Source of the DNA: Sphingomonas sp.
GTDB taxonomy: Bacteria; Pseudomonadota; Alphaproteobacteria; Sphingomonadales; Sphingomonadaceae
Reading direction: 5' to 3'
Length of the DNA: 34,020 nucleotides
NCBI RefSeq assembly: GCF_026460985.1
Contig: NZ_JAPKNM010000007.1
Location: forward strand, 1 to 34,020
In this document: piece by piece, positions 27,091 to 34,020 of the stretch
Layout: every line of letters begins with the position of its first letter
Numbering within the stretch: position 1 is the stretch's first letter
Notes under the pieces: generated by a model
Databases searched by the model: none
What the model saw: only the letters and a program-made list of their open reading frames with translations
Told to the model about the DNA's origin: nothing
Made by a program: the position numbers and the translations under genes

Positions 27091-27906
27091 TCAGGCGGCT
27101 TGGCGATCCTGCCAGTCGATCACCGCCAAATAGTTGCGCAGGCGATTGAGCTCGAGCGACGCGATCAGCGGATTGTCGTGATACGGATGCACGAGCTGCG
27201 CCACATCGGCCGCCCAGGGCGCTGTGGAATCGAACAGGATGCCGAGGCCGAACACTGCCGGGATCATCGCCCAGGCAAGCGGACGCTCGGGAGTGCGCGC
27301 CGTCTCGAGGAAATCCTCGATCGCGGTGAGCACGCCGTTGCGCGGGCCGCCCTCGTGCAGCGCCCAGGCGAACTGGCCGCCGCCGCGGAAGCCGCGGCCG
27401 ACATGCGCGCCGGGATCGCCGATCGTCACGCCCACGTCGAAGCTGTGCGGATGCCGCCATTCGGCCGGGATCTGGTCCGGCGCGTAATAGAAGTCGCGGC
27501 GCGCGCAGGGCCAGCTCACGTCGTGGAGGATGGCGAGCAGCGGCTTGCCGTCGCGGCGCGCGAGACGGTCGGCGATCTGGAGCTCGTGGAGGACCGTGTA
27601 GTAATTATGGTCGCCGTCGATCACCCAGGCGTCGACACCGGCGCAGTCCGGCATCGCATCGAGGCTGAGCGCCGCGACGTGGCGGACGTTCGGGCAGCGC
27701 TCGGCCCAATCCAGGAATTCCTGCTTGGGCGCGGGATCGATGCTGGTCAGGCTGCCGCCGGTCGCCTGGGCATAGGCCGCGAGCTGCTGCGACATGCCGC
27801 CGAACTCGGCGCCGACCTCGGCGAGCGTGCGCGCGCCGGCCGCGTGGAGCGTGCCCAGGATGATGTCCGAGAATTCGGACATCGAGTGGATCAGCAGGCT
27901 GCTCAT
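27091..27906 (-). CDS. Class I SAM-dependent methyltransferase (Methyltransf_24-like)
   Basis: The product has 271 residues. AEVGAEFGGMSQQLAAYA is the SAM-binding loop and AWVIDGDHNYYTVLHELQ is the DGDHxYxxV block of sugar or small-molecule methyltransferases found in surface-glycan clusters; ILHDVSWPCARRDFYY follows. The ATG overlaps the HAD gene stop by 4 nt, so both are made together. Between flaF and motA, the likely role is methylation of a glycan on flagellin or the cell surface; the substrate is not shown by the sequence. Confidence 0.75.
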   Translation of the reverse strand: MSSLLIHSMSEFSDIILGTLHAAGARTLAEVGAEFGGMSQQLAAYAQATGGSLTSIDPAPKQEFLDWAERCPNVRHVAALSLDAMPDCAGVDAWVIDGDHNYYTVLHELQIADRLARRDGKPLLAILHDVSWPCARRDFYYAPDQIPAEWRHPHSFDVGVTIGDPGAHVGRGFRGGGQFAWALHEGGPRNGVLTAIEDFLETARTPERPLAWAMIPAVFGLGILFDSTAPWAADVAQLVHPYHDNPLIASLELNRLRNYLAVIDWQDRQAA

Positions 27907-30308
27907 GCGGCGGCTCCGAGAAGGACGTTGCGGGCGGCGGGCGCCGGTTTGGCCTCGCGCGCGACGATCGGGCGGAAGACGACGGCGAGCATCATCGGCT
28001 GGTCGTCCTGGCGCGGCGGCGGGGGGACCATCATGAATCCGAACTCGTCGTCGCAGCGGAAGAGGTTCGGCGCGGTCTGCTCCATGCCCTCGAGCGAAGG
28101 GAGCGCCGCGATCTCGACGCCGGACTTGGGCGCGTCGTTCAGGAACTCCTTGACCGGCATGAAGGTCGCGCTCTCGATCTGCAGCCAGTCGAAGAGCTGG
28201 CCGAACTGGAGCCCCACCGAGAAGCGACAGTCGTCGATCGGGATCGGCGCGAGATAATAGCCGTCATGCGTCGGCGTCGCCGTGACCGAACCGGTCGTGA
28301 CGTTGCGGCCGTCGGCGACGATCACCGGCAGCGAGATCGTCTGATCGACGAAATCGGCATATTTGAGCGCGAGGCCGAAGCGCTGGCTGGCGAGCAAGGC
28401 GAGCTTGAGCGACAGCCCTTCGCCCTGCAGCTCGGCCGGCAGGTACATGCGCTCGGCGCCCTTCATGTAGAAGAGGCCGCGCTGGCGCAGGCCGCGCTTG
28501 GCGATCGCGGTGTCGAACAGGGGCACCGTGTCGTCGACGCCGAGGTTCACGTCGTGCTCGAATTCCGAGACGAGCGCGAGTTCGTGCGCCATCGGCAGGA
28601 ACATCAGTCGCGCCAGCACGGACACGGCGGTGCGGCGCCACATCGTTACCGCGTCGGGCGCCGAAGCGCGGAGGACGGCATCGCGTTCGGCATGGACGAA
28701 GCGGACGCAGCCCGTCTGGATCCGGTCGCGGATCGCGCTCTGGCGGCCCTTGATGCTGTTCTCGCGGCGGATCGGCGTGCCGTCGGGCTGATAGTCGATC
28801 ACCGAGCCTTGCGCCGCGGTGCAGGTCTGTTCGAGCACCGCGACGTTGCGGCTCAGCGCCTCGAGCGTGTTGGCGTCGTAATGCGTCGGGTCGATCAGGC
28901 CCTTCTTGTCGAAGCCGGTGCGGAACTGCTCGCGCAGCAGCAGGTAGCGGCCGGCGACCTCGACGCCGAGCAGGCGCTTGAGCACGGGCTCGACGGCATT
29001 CTGGACGGTGCCGTTATAGCCGAGGTCGATCAGCATGAGCGTGTCGCCCTTTGCCGGATTCACCATGCCGCGGACATGCTGCGCCAGACGATCGGCGAAC
29101 GCGTTCGAATTCTTGATGATGCGCCGCATCCGCGCCGGGTTGCGGATCGCCTTGAGGAAGGCGGGCAGCTTGTTCTGGGCGGGCAGCTCCTTCAGGACCA
29201 TCGAAATCTCGGAGGGCGGCAGCAGGAACTGCTTCATCATCGCGGTGAGATCGCCGTTCAGCTCGAGCTGGAGATAGCGCTCGACCGCCTCCTCGTTGTC
29301 GAACGAGGCGGCAACGGCGGTGAAGCGACTGATCTCGATCGAATGGCCCGTGGATTCAGTGCCGCCGGCCTCATGCACGAGGCGCGGCAGATGGCCGTCG
29401 CGCATCAGGAAGAGGCGATGGACCTGGCCGCCGTTGCACGCTTGCAGCGCCGCCGCCTCGTCGCCGAGCCAGCGGTCGAAGCCGTGGAGCACCGGGCCGA
29501 GCGTCGAGAAGCCGAACGCCTCGGCCGGATCGGTGATCGCGGGCTCGGCCGAAGCGAGCGCAGCGCGGTGCGGCTGGTGCGTGACGGCGACGCCGTCGGC
29601 GTGCGGATGCAGCATCGCGCTGACCGCGGCCTCGAGGCGCAGGCGCTGCACCGTCGGCTCGGCGAACTGCTTGAGGTGGAGCGTGTTCACGCCGTAGGGC
29701 GCCACGCCGTCGACGTCGGCATGCTTGTTGTCGCCGATGTGCAGGATCGCCTCGGGCGCGACGCGGGTTTCGGCGAGGACGTGCTTGTACAGCCCTTCGC
29801 CCTTGGAAACGCCATAGACCGACGAGCAGAAGAAGGCGTCGATCAGGCCGGCGACCTCGTCGCCCGCGGCGGCGGCGATCAGGCCGCGAAGCTGGTCGGC
29901 GTCGAGATAGGTGTCGGACACGATCACGACCTTGAGCCCGCGGCGCTTGGCTTCGCGCATCAGTTCGACGGTGGGCGCGAAGGCGAAGCAGTGCAGCGCC
30001 TCGGCGGCGAGTTCGTGCCCGACCGCGCTCGCGCGCTGGTCGAGGGGCGCATTGGGGAGCAGCTCGCGATAGATCTCGTCGATGCTGACCTCGAAGCGCT
30101 TGCGGCGGAGCGCCGACGCGTTGCGCGCGCGCTGCTCGGCCCAGATGCGCTGCGGCACGGTGGTTTCGGGCAGTGCGCCGAACAGGTCGCTCGGCGCATG
30201 GGTGTCGCGCCACAGCAAGGTGTCGAAGCAGTCGAGCGAGAGCAGCTTGAGCCCGTCGCGGCCATCGAGCGCGCTCGGCAGCGCGTGCGGAAGAATGATG
30301 TCGGCCAA
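27903..30308 (-). CDS. Large HAD-superfamily protein with C-terminal glycan-locus-type domain
   Basis: I chose TTG at 30308 (AGGGA 8 nt upstream), giving 801 residues; the ATG at 30350 would start at or before the transcript start predicted from the -10 box. Residues 1-210 are a HAD domain: LSLDCFDTL (nucleophile D26), VSDTYL, SKGEGLYKHVL and GDNKHADVDG. The residue two after the nucleophile is Phe28, not the Asp of typical phosphatases. The C-terminal part has FLMRDGHLPRLVHEAGG and LIDLGYNGTVQNAVEPVLKR, motifs I associate with HAD proteins of LPS and surface-polysaccharide loci. With the methyltransferase it probably serves flagellar or envelope glycan modification. The exact reaction is unknown. 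Confidence 0.75.
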   Translation of the reverse strand: MADIILPHALPSALDGRDGLKLLSLDCFDTLLWRDTHAPSDLFGALPETTVPQRIWAEQRARNASALRRKRFEVSIDEIYRELLPNAPLDQRASAVGHELAAEALHCFAFAPTVELMREAKRRGLKVVIVSDTYLDADQLRGLIAAAAGDEVAGLIDAFFCSSVYGVSKGEGLYKHVLAETRVAPEAILHIGDNKHADVDGVAPYGVNTLHLKQFAEPTVQRLRLEAAVSAMLHPHADGVAVTHQPHRAALASAEPAITDPAEAFGFSTLGPVLHGFDRWLGDEAAALQACNGGQVHRLFLMRDGHLPRLVHEAGGTESTGHSIEISRFTAVAASFDNEEAVERYLQLELNGDLTAMMKQFLLPPSEISMVLKELPAQNKLPAFLKAIRNPARMRRIIKNSNAFADRLAQHVRGMVNPAKGDTLMLIDLGYNGTVQNAVEPVLKRLLGVEVAGRYLLLREQFRTGFDKKGLIDPTHYDANTLEALSRNVAVLEQTCTAAQGSVIDYQPDGTPIRRENSIKGRQSAIRDRIQTGCVRFVHAERDAVLRASAPDAVTMWRRTAVSVLARLMFLPMAHELALVSEFEHDVNLGVDDTVPLFDTAIAKRGLRQRGLFYMKGAERMYLPAELQGEGLSLKLALLASQRFGLALKYADFVDQTISLPVIVADGRNVTTGSVTATPTHDGYYLAPIPIDDCRFSVGLQFGQLFDWLQIESATFMPVKEFLNDAPKSGVEIAALPSLEGMEQTAPNLFRCDDEFGFMMVPPPPRQDDQPMMLAVVFRPIVAREAKPAPAARNVLLGAAA

Positions 30309-30354
30309 TGCAGTTTCCCTGGAAAATGCGCCCGCATCGGGTGGACGCATGATT

Positions 30355-30365
30355 CTTATAGGAAG
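30355..30365 (-). promoter_or_regulatory. HAD gene promoter, motif CTTCCTATAAG
   Basis: On the minus strand, TATAAG (30360-30355) follows CTTCC; TTGCCG at 30385-30380 is a possible -35. It shares its 11-nt core with the motA and flaF promoters and supports the TTG start at 30308. Confidence 0.5.
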
Positions 30366-30388
30366 AGCGCGGACCAGCTCGGCAAAAT

Positions 30389-30399
30389 CTTCCTAGAAT
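30389..30399 (+). promoter_or_regulatory. flaF promoter, motif CTTCCTAGAAT
   Basis: TAGAAT (30394-30399) is five-sixths of a -10 box; transcription would start near 30406, with AAAGGAG at 30412-30418 and ATG at 30424. It is back to back with the HAD promoter only 24 nt away, so the two divergent flagellar transcripts share one control region. Confidence 0.5.
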
Positions 30400-30423
30400 G
30401 AGAGCGTCAGCAAAGGAGCCCGC

Positions 30424-30783
30424 ATGACTCTCACTGCCTACCAGGCCGCCCGCAGCAGGGCAGAAACGCCGCGCTCGGCCGAATTCCGGCTGATGAGCGA
30501 GATCACCGGCGAGATGATGGACGCCGAGACCGCCGGATTGAAGGGAGCGCTGCTGATGCCGTCGCTCCACCGCAACCGCGAGATGTGGTCCGCCTTCGCC
30601 ACCGATTGCGGCGCGACCGGCAACGGCCTGCCCAAGGAACTGCGCGCGCAGATCATCTCCCTCGGCCTGTGGGTCGAGCGCTTCACCAGCGACGTCGTCG
30701 CCGGGCGCGAGCCGATCGGCGAGCTGATCGGGATCAACCGCACGATCATGGAAGGACTGCGCGGGCAGCGCCTCGCCGCCTGA
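30424..30783 (+). CDS. flaF: Flagellar biosynthesis regulator FlaF
   Basis: The product has 119 residues, the usual size. The family pattern is clear: YQAARSRAETPRSAEFRLMSEITGEM, then ALLMPSLHRNREMWSAFATDCG, then LPKELRAQIISLGLWVERFTSDVV. FlaF acts with FlbT in alphaproteobacteria to control flagellin production and secretion. AAAGGAG lies about 6 nt before the ATG. Neither flbT nor a flagellin gene is adjacent here; the gene is a single-gene transcript closed by the terminator at 30803. Confidence 0.88.
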   Translation: MTLTAYQAARSRAETPRSAEFRLMSEITGEMMDAETAGLKGALLMPSLHRNREMWSAFATDCGATGNGLPKELRAQIISLGLWVERFTSDVVAGREPIGELIGINRTIMEGLRGQRLAA

Positions 30784-30802
30784 ACAGTTCGCCGAAAGAC
30801 CG

Positions 30803-30837
30803 AAAAGGGCGTCGCGGGAGGACCGCGGCGCCCTTTT
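30803..30837. terminator. Bidirectional intrinsic terminator
   Basis: A 15-bp stem with one mismatch (30803-30817 with 30823-30837, loop GAGGA) ends in TTTT on both strands. It closes flaF on the plus strand and the HTH gene, which ends at 30865, on the minus strand. Confidence 0.85.
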
Positions 30838-30864
30838 GCTTTGTCGGCCCGAAAGGGCGGACGG

Positions 30865-31068
30865 TCATTGCTGGTAGCCGAGCAGGTCGCCGGGCTGACA
30901 ATCGAGTTCGCGGCAGATCGCTTCCAGCGTGGAGAAGCGAATGGCCTTCGCCTTTCCGGTCTTGAGGATCGACAGATTGGCGAGGGTCAGGTCGACGCGC
31001 TCCGAAAGCTCGGTCAGCGTCATGCCGCGGCGCTGCAGCAGCGCATCCAGCGTGATGACGATCGCCAT
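30865..31068 (-). CDS. Small Cro/C1-type HTH regulator (YozG-like)
   Basis: The product has 67 residues, almost entirely one HTH domain: MTLTELSERVDLTLANLSILKTGKAKAIRFSTLEAICRELDCQPGDLLGY. This YozG-like form, with the DLTLANLSILKTGKA recognition region, is commonly encoded next to DUF2975 membrane proteins. The ATG shares a TGATG with the stop of the DUF2975 gene, so the pair is co-translated. Probable autoregulator; the signal is unknown. Confidence 0.85.
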   Translation of the reverse strand: MAIVITLDALLQRRGMTLTELSERVDLTLANLSILKTGKAKAIRFSTLEAICRELDCQPGDLLGYQQ

Positions 31069-31589
31069 CAGACGGTCCCCTCCAGGTCGTCGCGCATCGC
31101 GGCGCCGTGGCGGAAGACCCGGGCGAGGATGAACAGCGTCACGGCGAGCGCCAGCCCGCCCAGCGAAGTGCCGCCGCCGACGCTGATCTCCTCGAAATAC
31201 TGCGCCAGCCAGGACACCAGCGGAAAGAGCAGCCAACTGGCGACGGTCACGCCGAGGGCGAGCCAGCCCATGCGCGCGAGCCGGTCCGCGTTCCCGGGCT
31301 CGAACGGGTCGCCCGTCTGCACCGTGTGGACGATCCGGCCGAGCTCGAGGGCGAAGCGCAGGCTCAGCACCAGCATGACGATACCGACGCCGGCGGACAG
31401 GAAGATGAGCGGCAACGTGATCGTCGGGGCGGCCGCGAGCTGTTCCGCGATGTGCCGGGCGGGGAAGAAGAGCAGCGCAACCAGCGCCCAGGCGACCAGT
31501 ACCATGGCGGCGGCGATGACGGCGATGGCGATGCGCAAGGCGTGGCGCGATATGGTCAAGAGCATGTCGGTGCGGCGATCCTGGGGCAT
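31068..31589 (-). CDS. DUF2975 membrane protein
   Basis: The product has 173 residues with four membrane segments (about 17-40, 57-77, 107-127 and 142-160) and a short cytoplasmic linker GRIVHTVQTGDPFEPGNADRLARMGW typical of DUF2975. The ATG at 31589 has GAGG 9 nt upstream. It overlaps the HTH gene by one base. The function of the family is not established; pairing with the HTH protein suggests a membrane sensor or partner for it. Confidence 0.8.
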   Translation of the reverse strand: MPQDRRTDMLLTISRHALRIAIAVIAAAMVLVAWALVALLFFPARHIAEQLAAAPTITLPLIFLSAGVGIVMLVLSLRFALELGRIVHTVQTGDPFEPGNADRLARMGWLALGVTVASWLLFPLVSWLAQYFEEISVGGGTSLGGLALAVTLFILARVFRHGAAMRDDLEGTV

Positions 31590-31635
31590 GATCGATCCTC
31601 GTCATGGCCGGCACACCTTGCGCCGGCCTTCTCGA

Positions 31636-31688
31636 TTATCGATAAACAGCAAGATGCATATCGTCAATCGATAATATCGAAAATCGAT
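31636..31688 (-). promoter_or_regulatory. Promoter/operator of the DUF2975-HTH pair with repeated ATCGAT sites
   Basis: ATCGAT occurs at 31638, 31667 and 31683, the first inside a perfect palindrome TTATCGATAA (31636-31645). On the minus strand TTGACG (31667-31662) is a good -35 and the palindrome lies where the -10 should be. The AT-rich patch stands out from its GC-rich surroundings. Binding by the small HTH protein is a reasonable guess. Confidence 0.5.
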
Positions 31689-31700
31689 GTGACGGCAACG

Positions 31701-31733
31701 AAAAGGGGCGCCGCGGCATGGCCACGGCGCCCC
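31701..31733 (-). terminator. Intrinsic terminator of the first MCP gene
   Basis: GGGGCGCCG (31705-31713) and CGGCGCCCC (31725-31733) form a perfect 9-bp stem; on the minus strand it is followed by TTTTCG. It lies 22 nt after the MCP stop codon. Confidence 0.8.
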
Positions 31734-31755
31734 ATCTTCCATCCGACGGCGAGGG

Positions 31756-33660
31756 TTAGAACGAAGTCCAGTCGTCGTGGCTGGCATTGCCGTTCGCCAT
31801 GGCGGCGGCGGGAAGCGCCTTGACCGGCGAGACATAGGCGGCCGCCTTTGTCGCCTTGGCGGGCCTCGCCGGCACCTTCGCGCGGACCGAGACGGCGTGC
31901 GTGCCGCCGCCGACGTTGAACCGCGACGCCTGCTCGCTGAGCGCGGCGACCTCGCCGGCCAGGTTGCGTGCGGCTGCGGACGTTTCCTCGACCATCGAGG
32001 CGTTCTGCTGGGTCGACTGGTCCATCGTGCCGATGGCCGTGCTGACCTGCGTGATCGCCGAGGACTGCGCCTGGTTGTCGAGCGCGATGTTGCCGAGCAG
32101 CTGATGGACCTCGCCGACGTCGCCCGAGATGTCGGCAAGGGCATTGTCGACCTTCTGGACCATGTCGACCGCGGCGCCGATGTCCGCCTGGGTGGCGGTG
32201 AGCTGGTCGCGGGCGCGGCCGGCTTCCTCTTCGGCGCGCATCGCGAGCGCGCTGACGAGGTCGGCGACCACCGCGAAGCCGCGGCCGGCTTCACCCGCGC
32301 GGCCGGCTTCGACCGCGGCGTTCATCGCGAGAACGCGCGTCTGGAAGGCGATCTTGTCGAGACCTTCGATCACGTCGTCGATGCCCTTGGCCGAGTCCGC
32401 GACGCGGGTCATGGCCTGCACCGCCTCGTCGGCGATGCTGCGCCCGCCCGAGACGGTGGCGATGGCGCCGTCGGCGCGGTCGACGGTGCGCCCGGCGGCC
32501 TCGGCGGTCGCCTTGAGGCGCTGGTCCATCTGCGTGACGGCCGCGGCGGTCTGCTGGAGGCTCGCCGAATTGGCTTCGGCACGGCGCGCGAGATCCTCCG
32601 AGGCCCGGGCGATCTCGCCCGATCCGGTGTGGATCACCTCGGCCTTCTCCATCACCGAACCGATCAGGTCCTGGAGCGATTCGAGTGCGGTGTTGAAATC
32701 GGCCTTGAGCTTGGCGAACGGGCCCTGCAGGTCGGCGGAGACCCGCGCCGTCAGGTCGCCCTGGGCGAGCAGGGTCAGCCCTTCGCCCAGGCTGTTGACG
32801 ATGGTTTCGACCTGCTCCTGCTTCGATTGCTCGGCGGCGCGATTGGTGGCCTCGGCCTCCTTGAGCTTGGCGCGGAAGGCGGTCATCGCCTTGGACAGCT
32901 GGCCGAGCTCGTTGCCCGCGGTCGCGGCGGGGATCTCGATCGAGCCCTCGCCCTCGTCGAGCCGCTCCATGATCTCGGCCATGCGGCGCAGCGGACGGAC
33001 GCTGTGCACCGAGACCCATGCGATCAATCCGCCGATCGCCAGCGCGGCGAGGCAGATCAGCGAGATCAGCCAGCTGAACGACTGGGTCTCCGCGCGCGTG
33101 CTCTTGCCGATCGCATGATTGGCGGCTTCCTGGAGATCGATGAACTGGTTGATCCGCGCCAGCCACTCGATGAACTGCGGCCGGGCCTGCTGCATCAGCA
33201 CGTTCCACGCACCCGCATCGTCGCCGGACTGTTTGCGGCGGATCACCTCGGTGATCAGCGGCAGCGTCTTGGCTTCGGTTTCCTTGATGCTGGCGAGGAT
33301 GCGCAGCTCGTCGCCGTTCGGCTTCTTGTCCGGCGTGAGCATCGCATCGAGCGGACCGGCGGAATCGGCATATTTCTTCGCCAGCGTCTCGATATCCTCG
33401 ATCGCCTTGCTGCGCTCGGCGGGCGAGGTGACGAGGATCACGTCGCGCAGCGAGATCGCGCGGTCATGGACGCTGCCGCGGAAGTTGATCGCGTAGCGCT
33501 GCTTGACGCTGTTGACGTCGTTGATCGTCGTGAGATTGGTGTCCACCATCTTGACGCGGCCATTGGCGAACAGCGCCACGCCGATCAGCAGCAACAGCGT
33601 CGCGCCGAAACCGGCGATCAGACGCGTGCCGATCCTTAGATTGTTCAGCATTGGATGCAT
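31756..33660 (-). CDS. Methyl-accepting chemotaxis protein
   Basis: The product has 634 residues. Membrane segments lie at about 12-33 and 195-218 and flank a periplasmic four-helix-bundle domain (4HB_MCP type, e.g. INDVNSVKQRYAINFRGSVHDRAI). HAMP follows at about 219-272, then the coiled-coil signalling domain. The hairpin tip reads DKIAFQTRVLAMNAAVEAGRAG then VVADLVSALAMRA, with R for the usual N, and L and S for the usual E and R of ADEVR. A flexible Ala/Pro/Lys tail ends in DDWTSF, a WxxF-type CheR/CheB tether. The ATG at 33660 has GAGGGAG upstream. The ligand is unknown. Confidence 0.94.
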   Translation of the reverse strand: MHPMLNNLRIGTRLIAGFGATLLLLIGVALFANGRVKMVDTNLTTINDVNSVKQRYAINFRGSVHDRAISLRDVILVTSPAERSKAIEDIETLAKKYADSAGPLDAMLTPDKKPNGDELRILASIKETEAKTLPLITEVIRRKQSGDDAGAWNVLMQQARPQFIEWLARINQFIDLQEAANHAIGKSTRAETQSFSWLISLICLAALAIGGLIAWVSVHSVRPLRRMAEIMERLDEGEGSIEIPAATAGNELGQLSKAMTAFRAKLKEAEATNRAAEQSKQEQVETIVNSLGEGLTLLAQGDLTARVSADLQGPFAKLKADFNTALESLQDLIGSVMEKAEVIHTGSGEIARASEDLARRAEANSASLQQTAAAVTQMDQRLKATAEAAGRTVDRADGAIATVSGGRSIADEAVQAMTRVADSAKGIDDVIEGLDKIAFQTRVLAMNAAVEAGRAGEAGRGFAVVADLVSALAMRAEEEAGRARDQLTATQADIGAAVDMVQKVDNALADISGDVGEVHQLLGNIALDNQAQSSAITQVSTAIGTMDQSTQQNASMVEETSAAARNLAGEVAALSEQASRFNVGGGTHAVSVRAKVPARPAKATKAAAYVSPVKALPAAAMANGNASHDDWTSF

Positions 33661-33691
33661 GCTCCCTCTGTCTTCGTGCCGATTCCGCTGC

Positions 33692-33720
33692 GCCCTCCCG
33701 CGCCGGCTGGCGGGGAGGGC
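33692..33720. other. Hairpin between the two MCP genes
   Basis: GCCCTCCC (33692-33699) and GGGAGGGC (33713-33720) pair, and inner bases (GCGCC / GGCG) extend the stem. It lies in the 86-nt gap between the two receptor genes. No T-run follows on the minus strand, so it may attenuate or protect mRNA ends rather than terminate. Confidence 0.5.
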
Positions 33721-33746
33721 GAGGGTGGCGATGAAAAAGCGACGCT

Positions 33747-34019
33747 CTAGAAAGAGGCCCAGTCGTCGTGGCTCGCCCGGCCATTCGCCATGGCGGCAGC
33801 AGGAAGTGCCTTGACCGGCGAGACATAGGCCGCGGCCTTCGCCCTGGCAGGCCGTGCCGGCGCGTTGCCGCGGACGGAGACGACGCGCGCGCCGCCGCCG
33901 ACTTCGAACTTCGACGCCTGCTCGCTGAGCGCCGCGACTTCGCCGTTGAGATTGCGCGCGGCGGCAGAGGTTTCCTCGACCATCGCGGCATTCTGCTGGG
34001 TCGACTGGTCCATCGTCCC
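33747..34019 (-). CDS. Second methyl-accepting chemotaxis protein, C-terminal part only
   Basis: The frame is open through the right edge of the window; about 91 C-terminal residues are visible (GT then MDQSTQQNAAMVEETSAAAR to DDWASF). They match the end of the neighbouring receptor almost residue for residue, including the tail PVKALPAAAMANG and the WxxF terminus, so the two are tandem paralogues. The sensor and HAMP parts lie beyond the window. Confidence 0.9.
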   Translation of the reverse strand, partial: GTMDQSTQQNAAMVEETSAAARNLNGEVAALSEQASKFEVGGGARVVSVRGNAPARPARAKAAAYVSPVKALPAAAMANGRASHDDWASF

Positions 34020-34020
34020 G

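Noticed and set aside
28266..30401. Open frame of 711 codons on the plus strand opposite the HAD gene
   Set aside because: Arg/Gln/His/Glu-rich translation with no domain; a codon-usage shadow of the real gene in GC-rich DNA.
31777..33639. Open frame of 620 codons on the plus strand opposite the first receptor gene
   Set aside because: Same reason: an antisense shadow, while the minus-strand frame shows a complete receptor architecture.

Overview
The window looks like chromosomal DNA of a GC-rich alphaproteobacterium, most likely a sphingomonad. Three things suggest this: the order of the chemotaxis genes (STAS-cheY-cheA-cheW-cheR-cheB-cheY-cheD-small ORF, the alphaproteobacterial/rhizobial order), the presence of flaF, and intergenic hairpin repeats of a type I associate with Sphingomonadaceae. 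No rRNA, tRNA, CRISPR array, transposase or phage gene was seen.

Layout. (1) 2-9682, + strand: the 3' part of one giant gene, more than 3,200 codons, for a Ser/Thr/Gly/Asn/Ala-rich, apparently cysteine-free protein built of right-handed beta-helix repeats. It has three helix domains and internal repeats of about 800 nt. (2) 9954-10556, - strand: a small IalB-like periplasmic protein, divergent from (3) 10688-17176, + strand: a carbohydrate operon with ABC ATPase, two permeases, a lipoprotein solute-binding protein, a cytosolic GH51 alpha-L-arabinofuranosidase and a GntR/FCD regulator. It probably imports short arabinofuranosides and hydrolyses them inside the cell. (4) 17177-17630: no gene, but a composite inverted-repeat element, a LexA-like box and small hairpins. 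(5) 17631-27007, - strand: a very compact motility and chemotaxis operon read from right to left: motA, STAS (CheS position), cheY, cheA, cheW, cheR, cheB, cheY, cheD, a CheT-like gene, motB, fliL-like, then a tandem PilZ gene. Most joints are ATGA, GTGA or TGATG overlaps. (6) 27091-30308, - strand: a methyltransferase and a large HAD-type protein, probably for surface or flagellar glycan modification. They diverge from flaF (30424-30783, + strand). (7) 30865-31589, - strand: a DUF2975 membrane protein and a YozG-like HTH protein. (8) 31756-34019, - strand: two tandem methyl-accepting chemotaxis proteins, the upstream one cut by the window edge.

How they work together. The receptors in (8) signal through CheW and CheA to two CheY proteins. 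CheR, CheB and CheD adapt the receptors, whose C-termini end in a WxxF pentapeptide that could tether CheR or CheB. No CheZ is present; the 111-aa protein after cheD carries a D-x3-Q motif like the CheZ active site and is the best candidate for the signal-termination factor. MotA/MotB power the motor, and the FliL-like and PilZ proteins may tune it. Three flagellar transcripts (motA, the HAD gene and flaF) share an 11-nt promoter motif, CTTCCTAKAAK, that matches no flagellar sigma consensus I know. That motif and the CheT-like gene are the most interesting leads.
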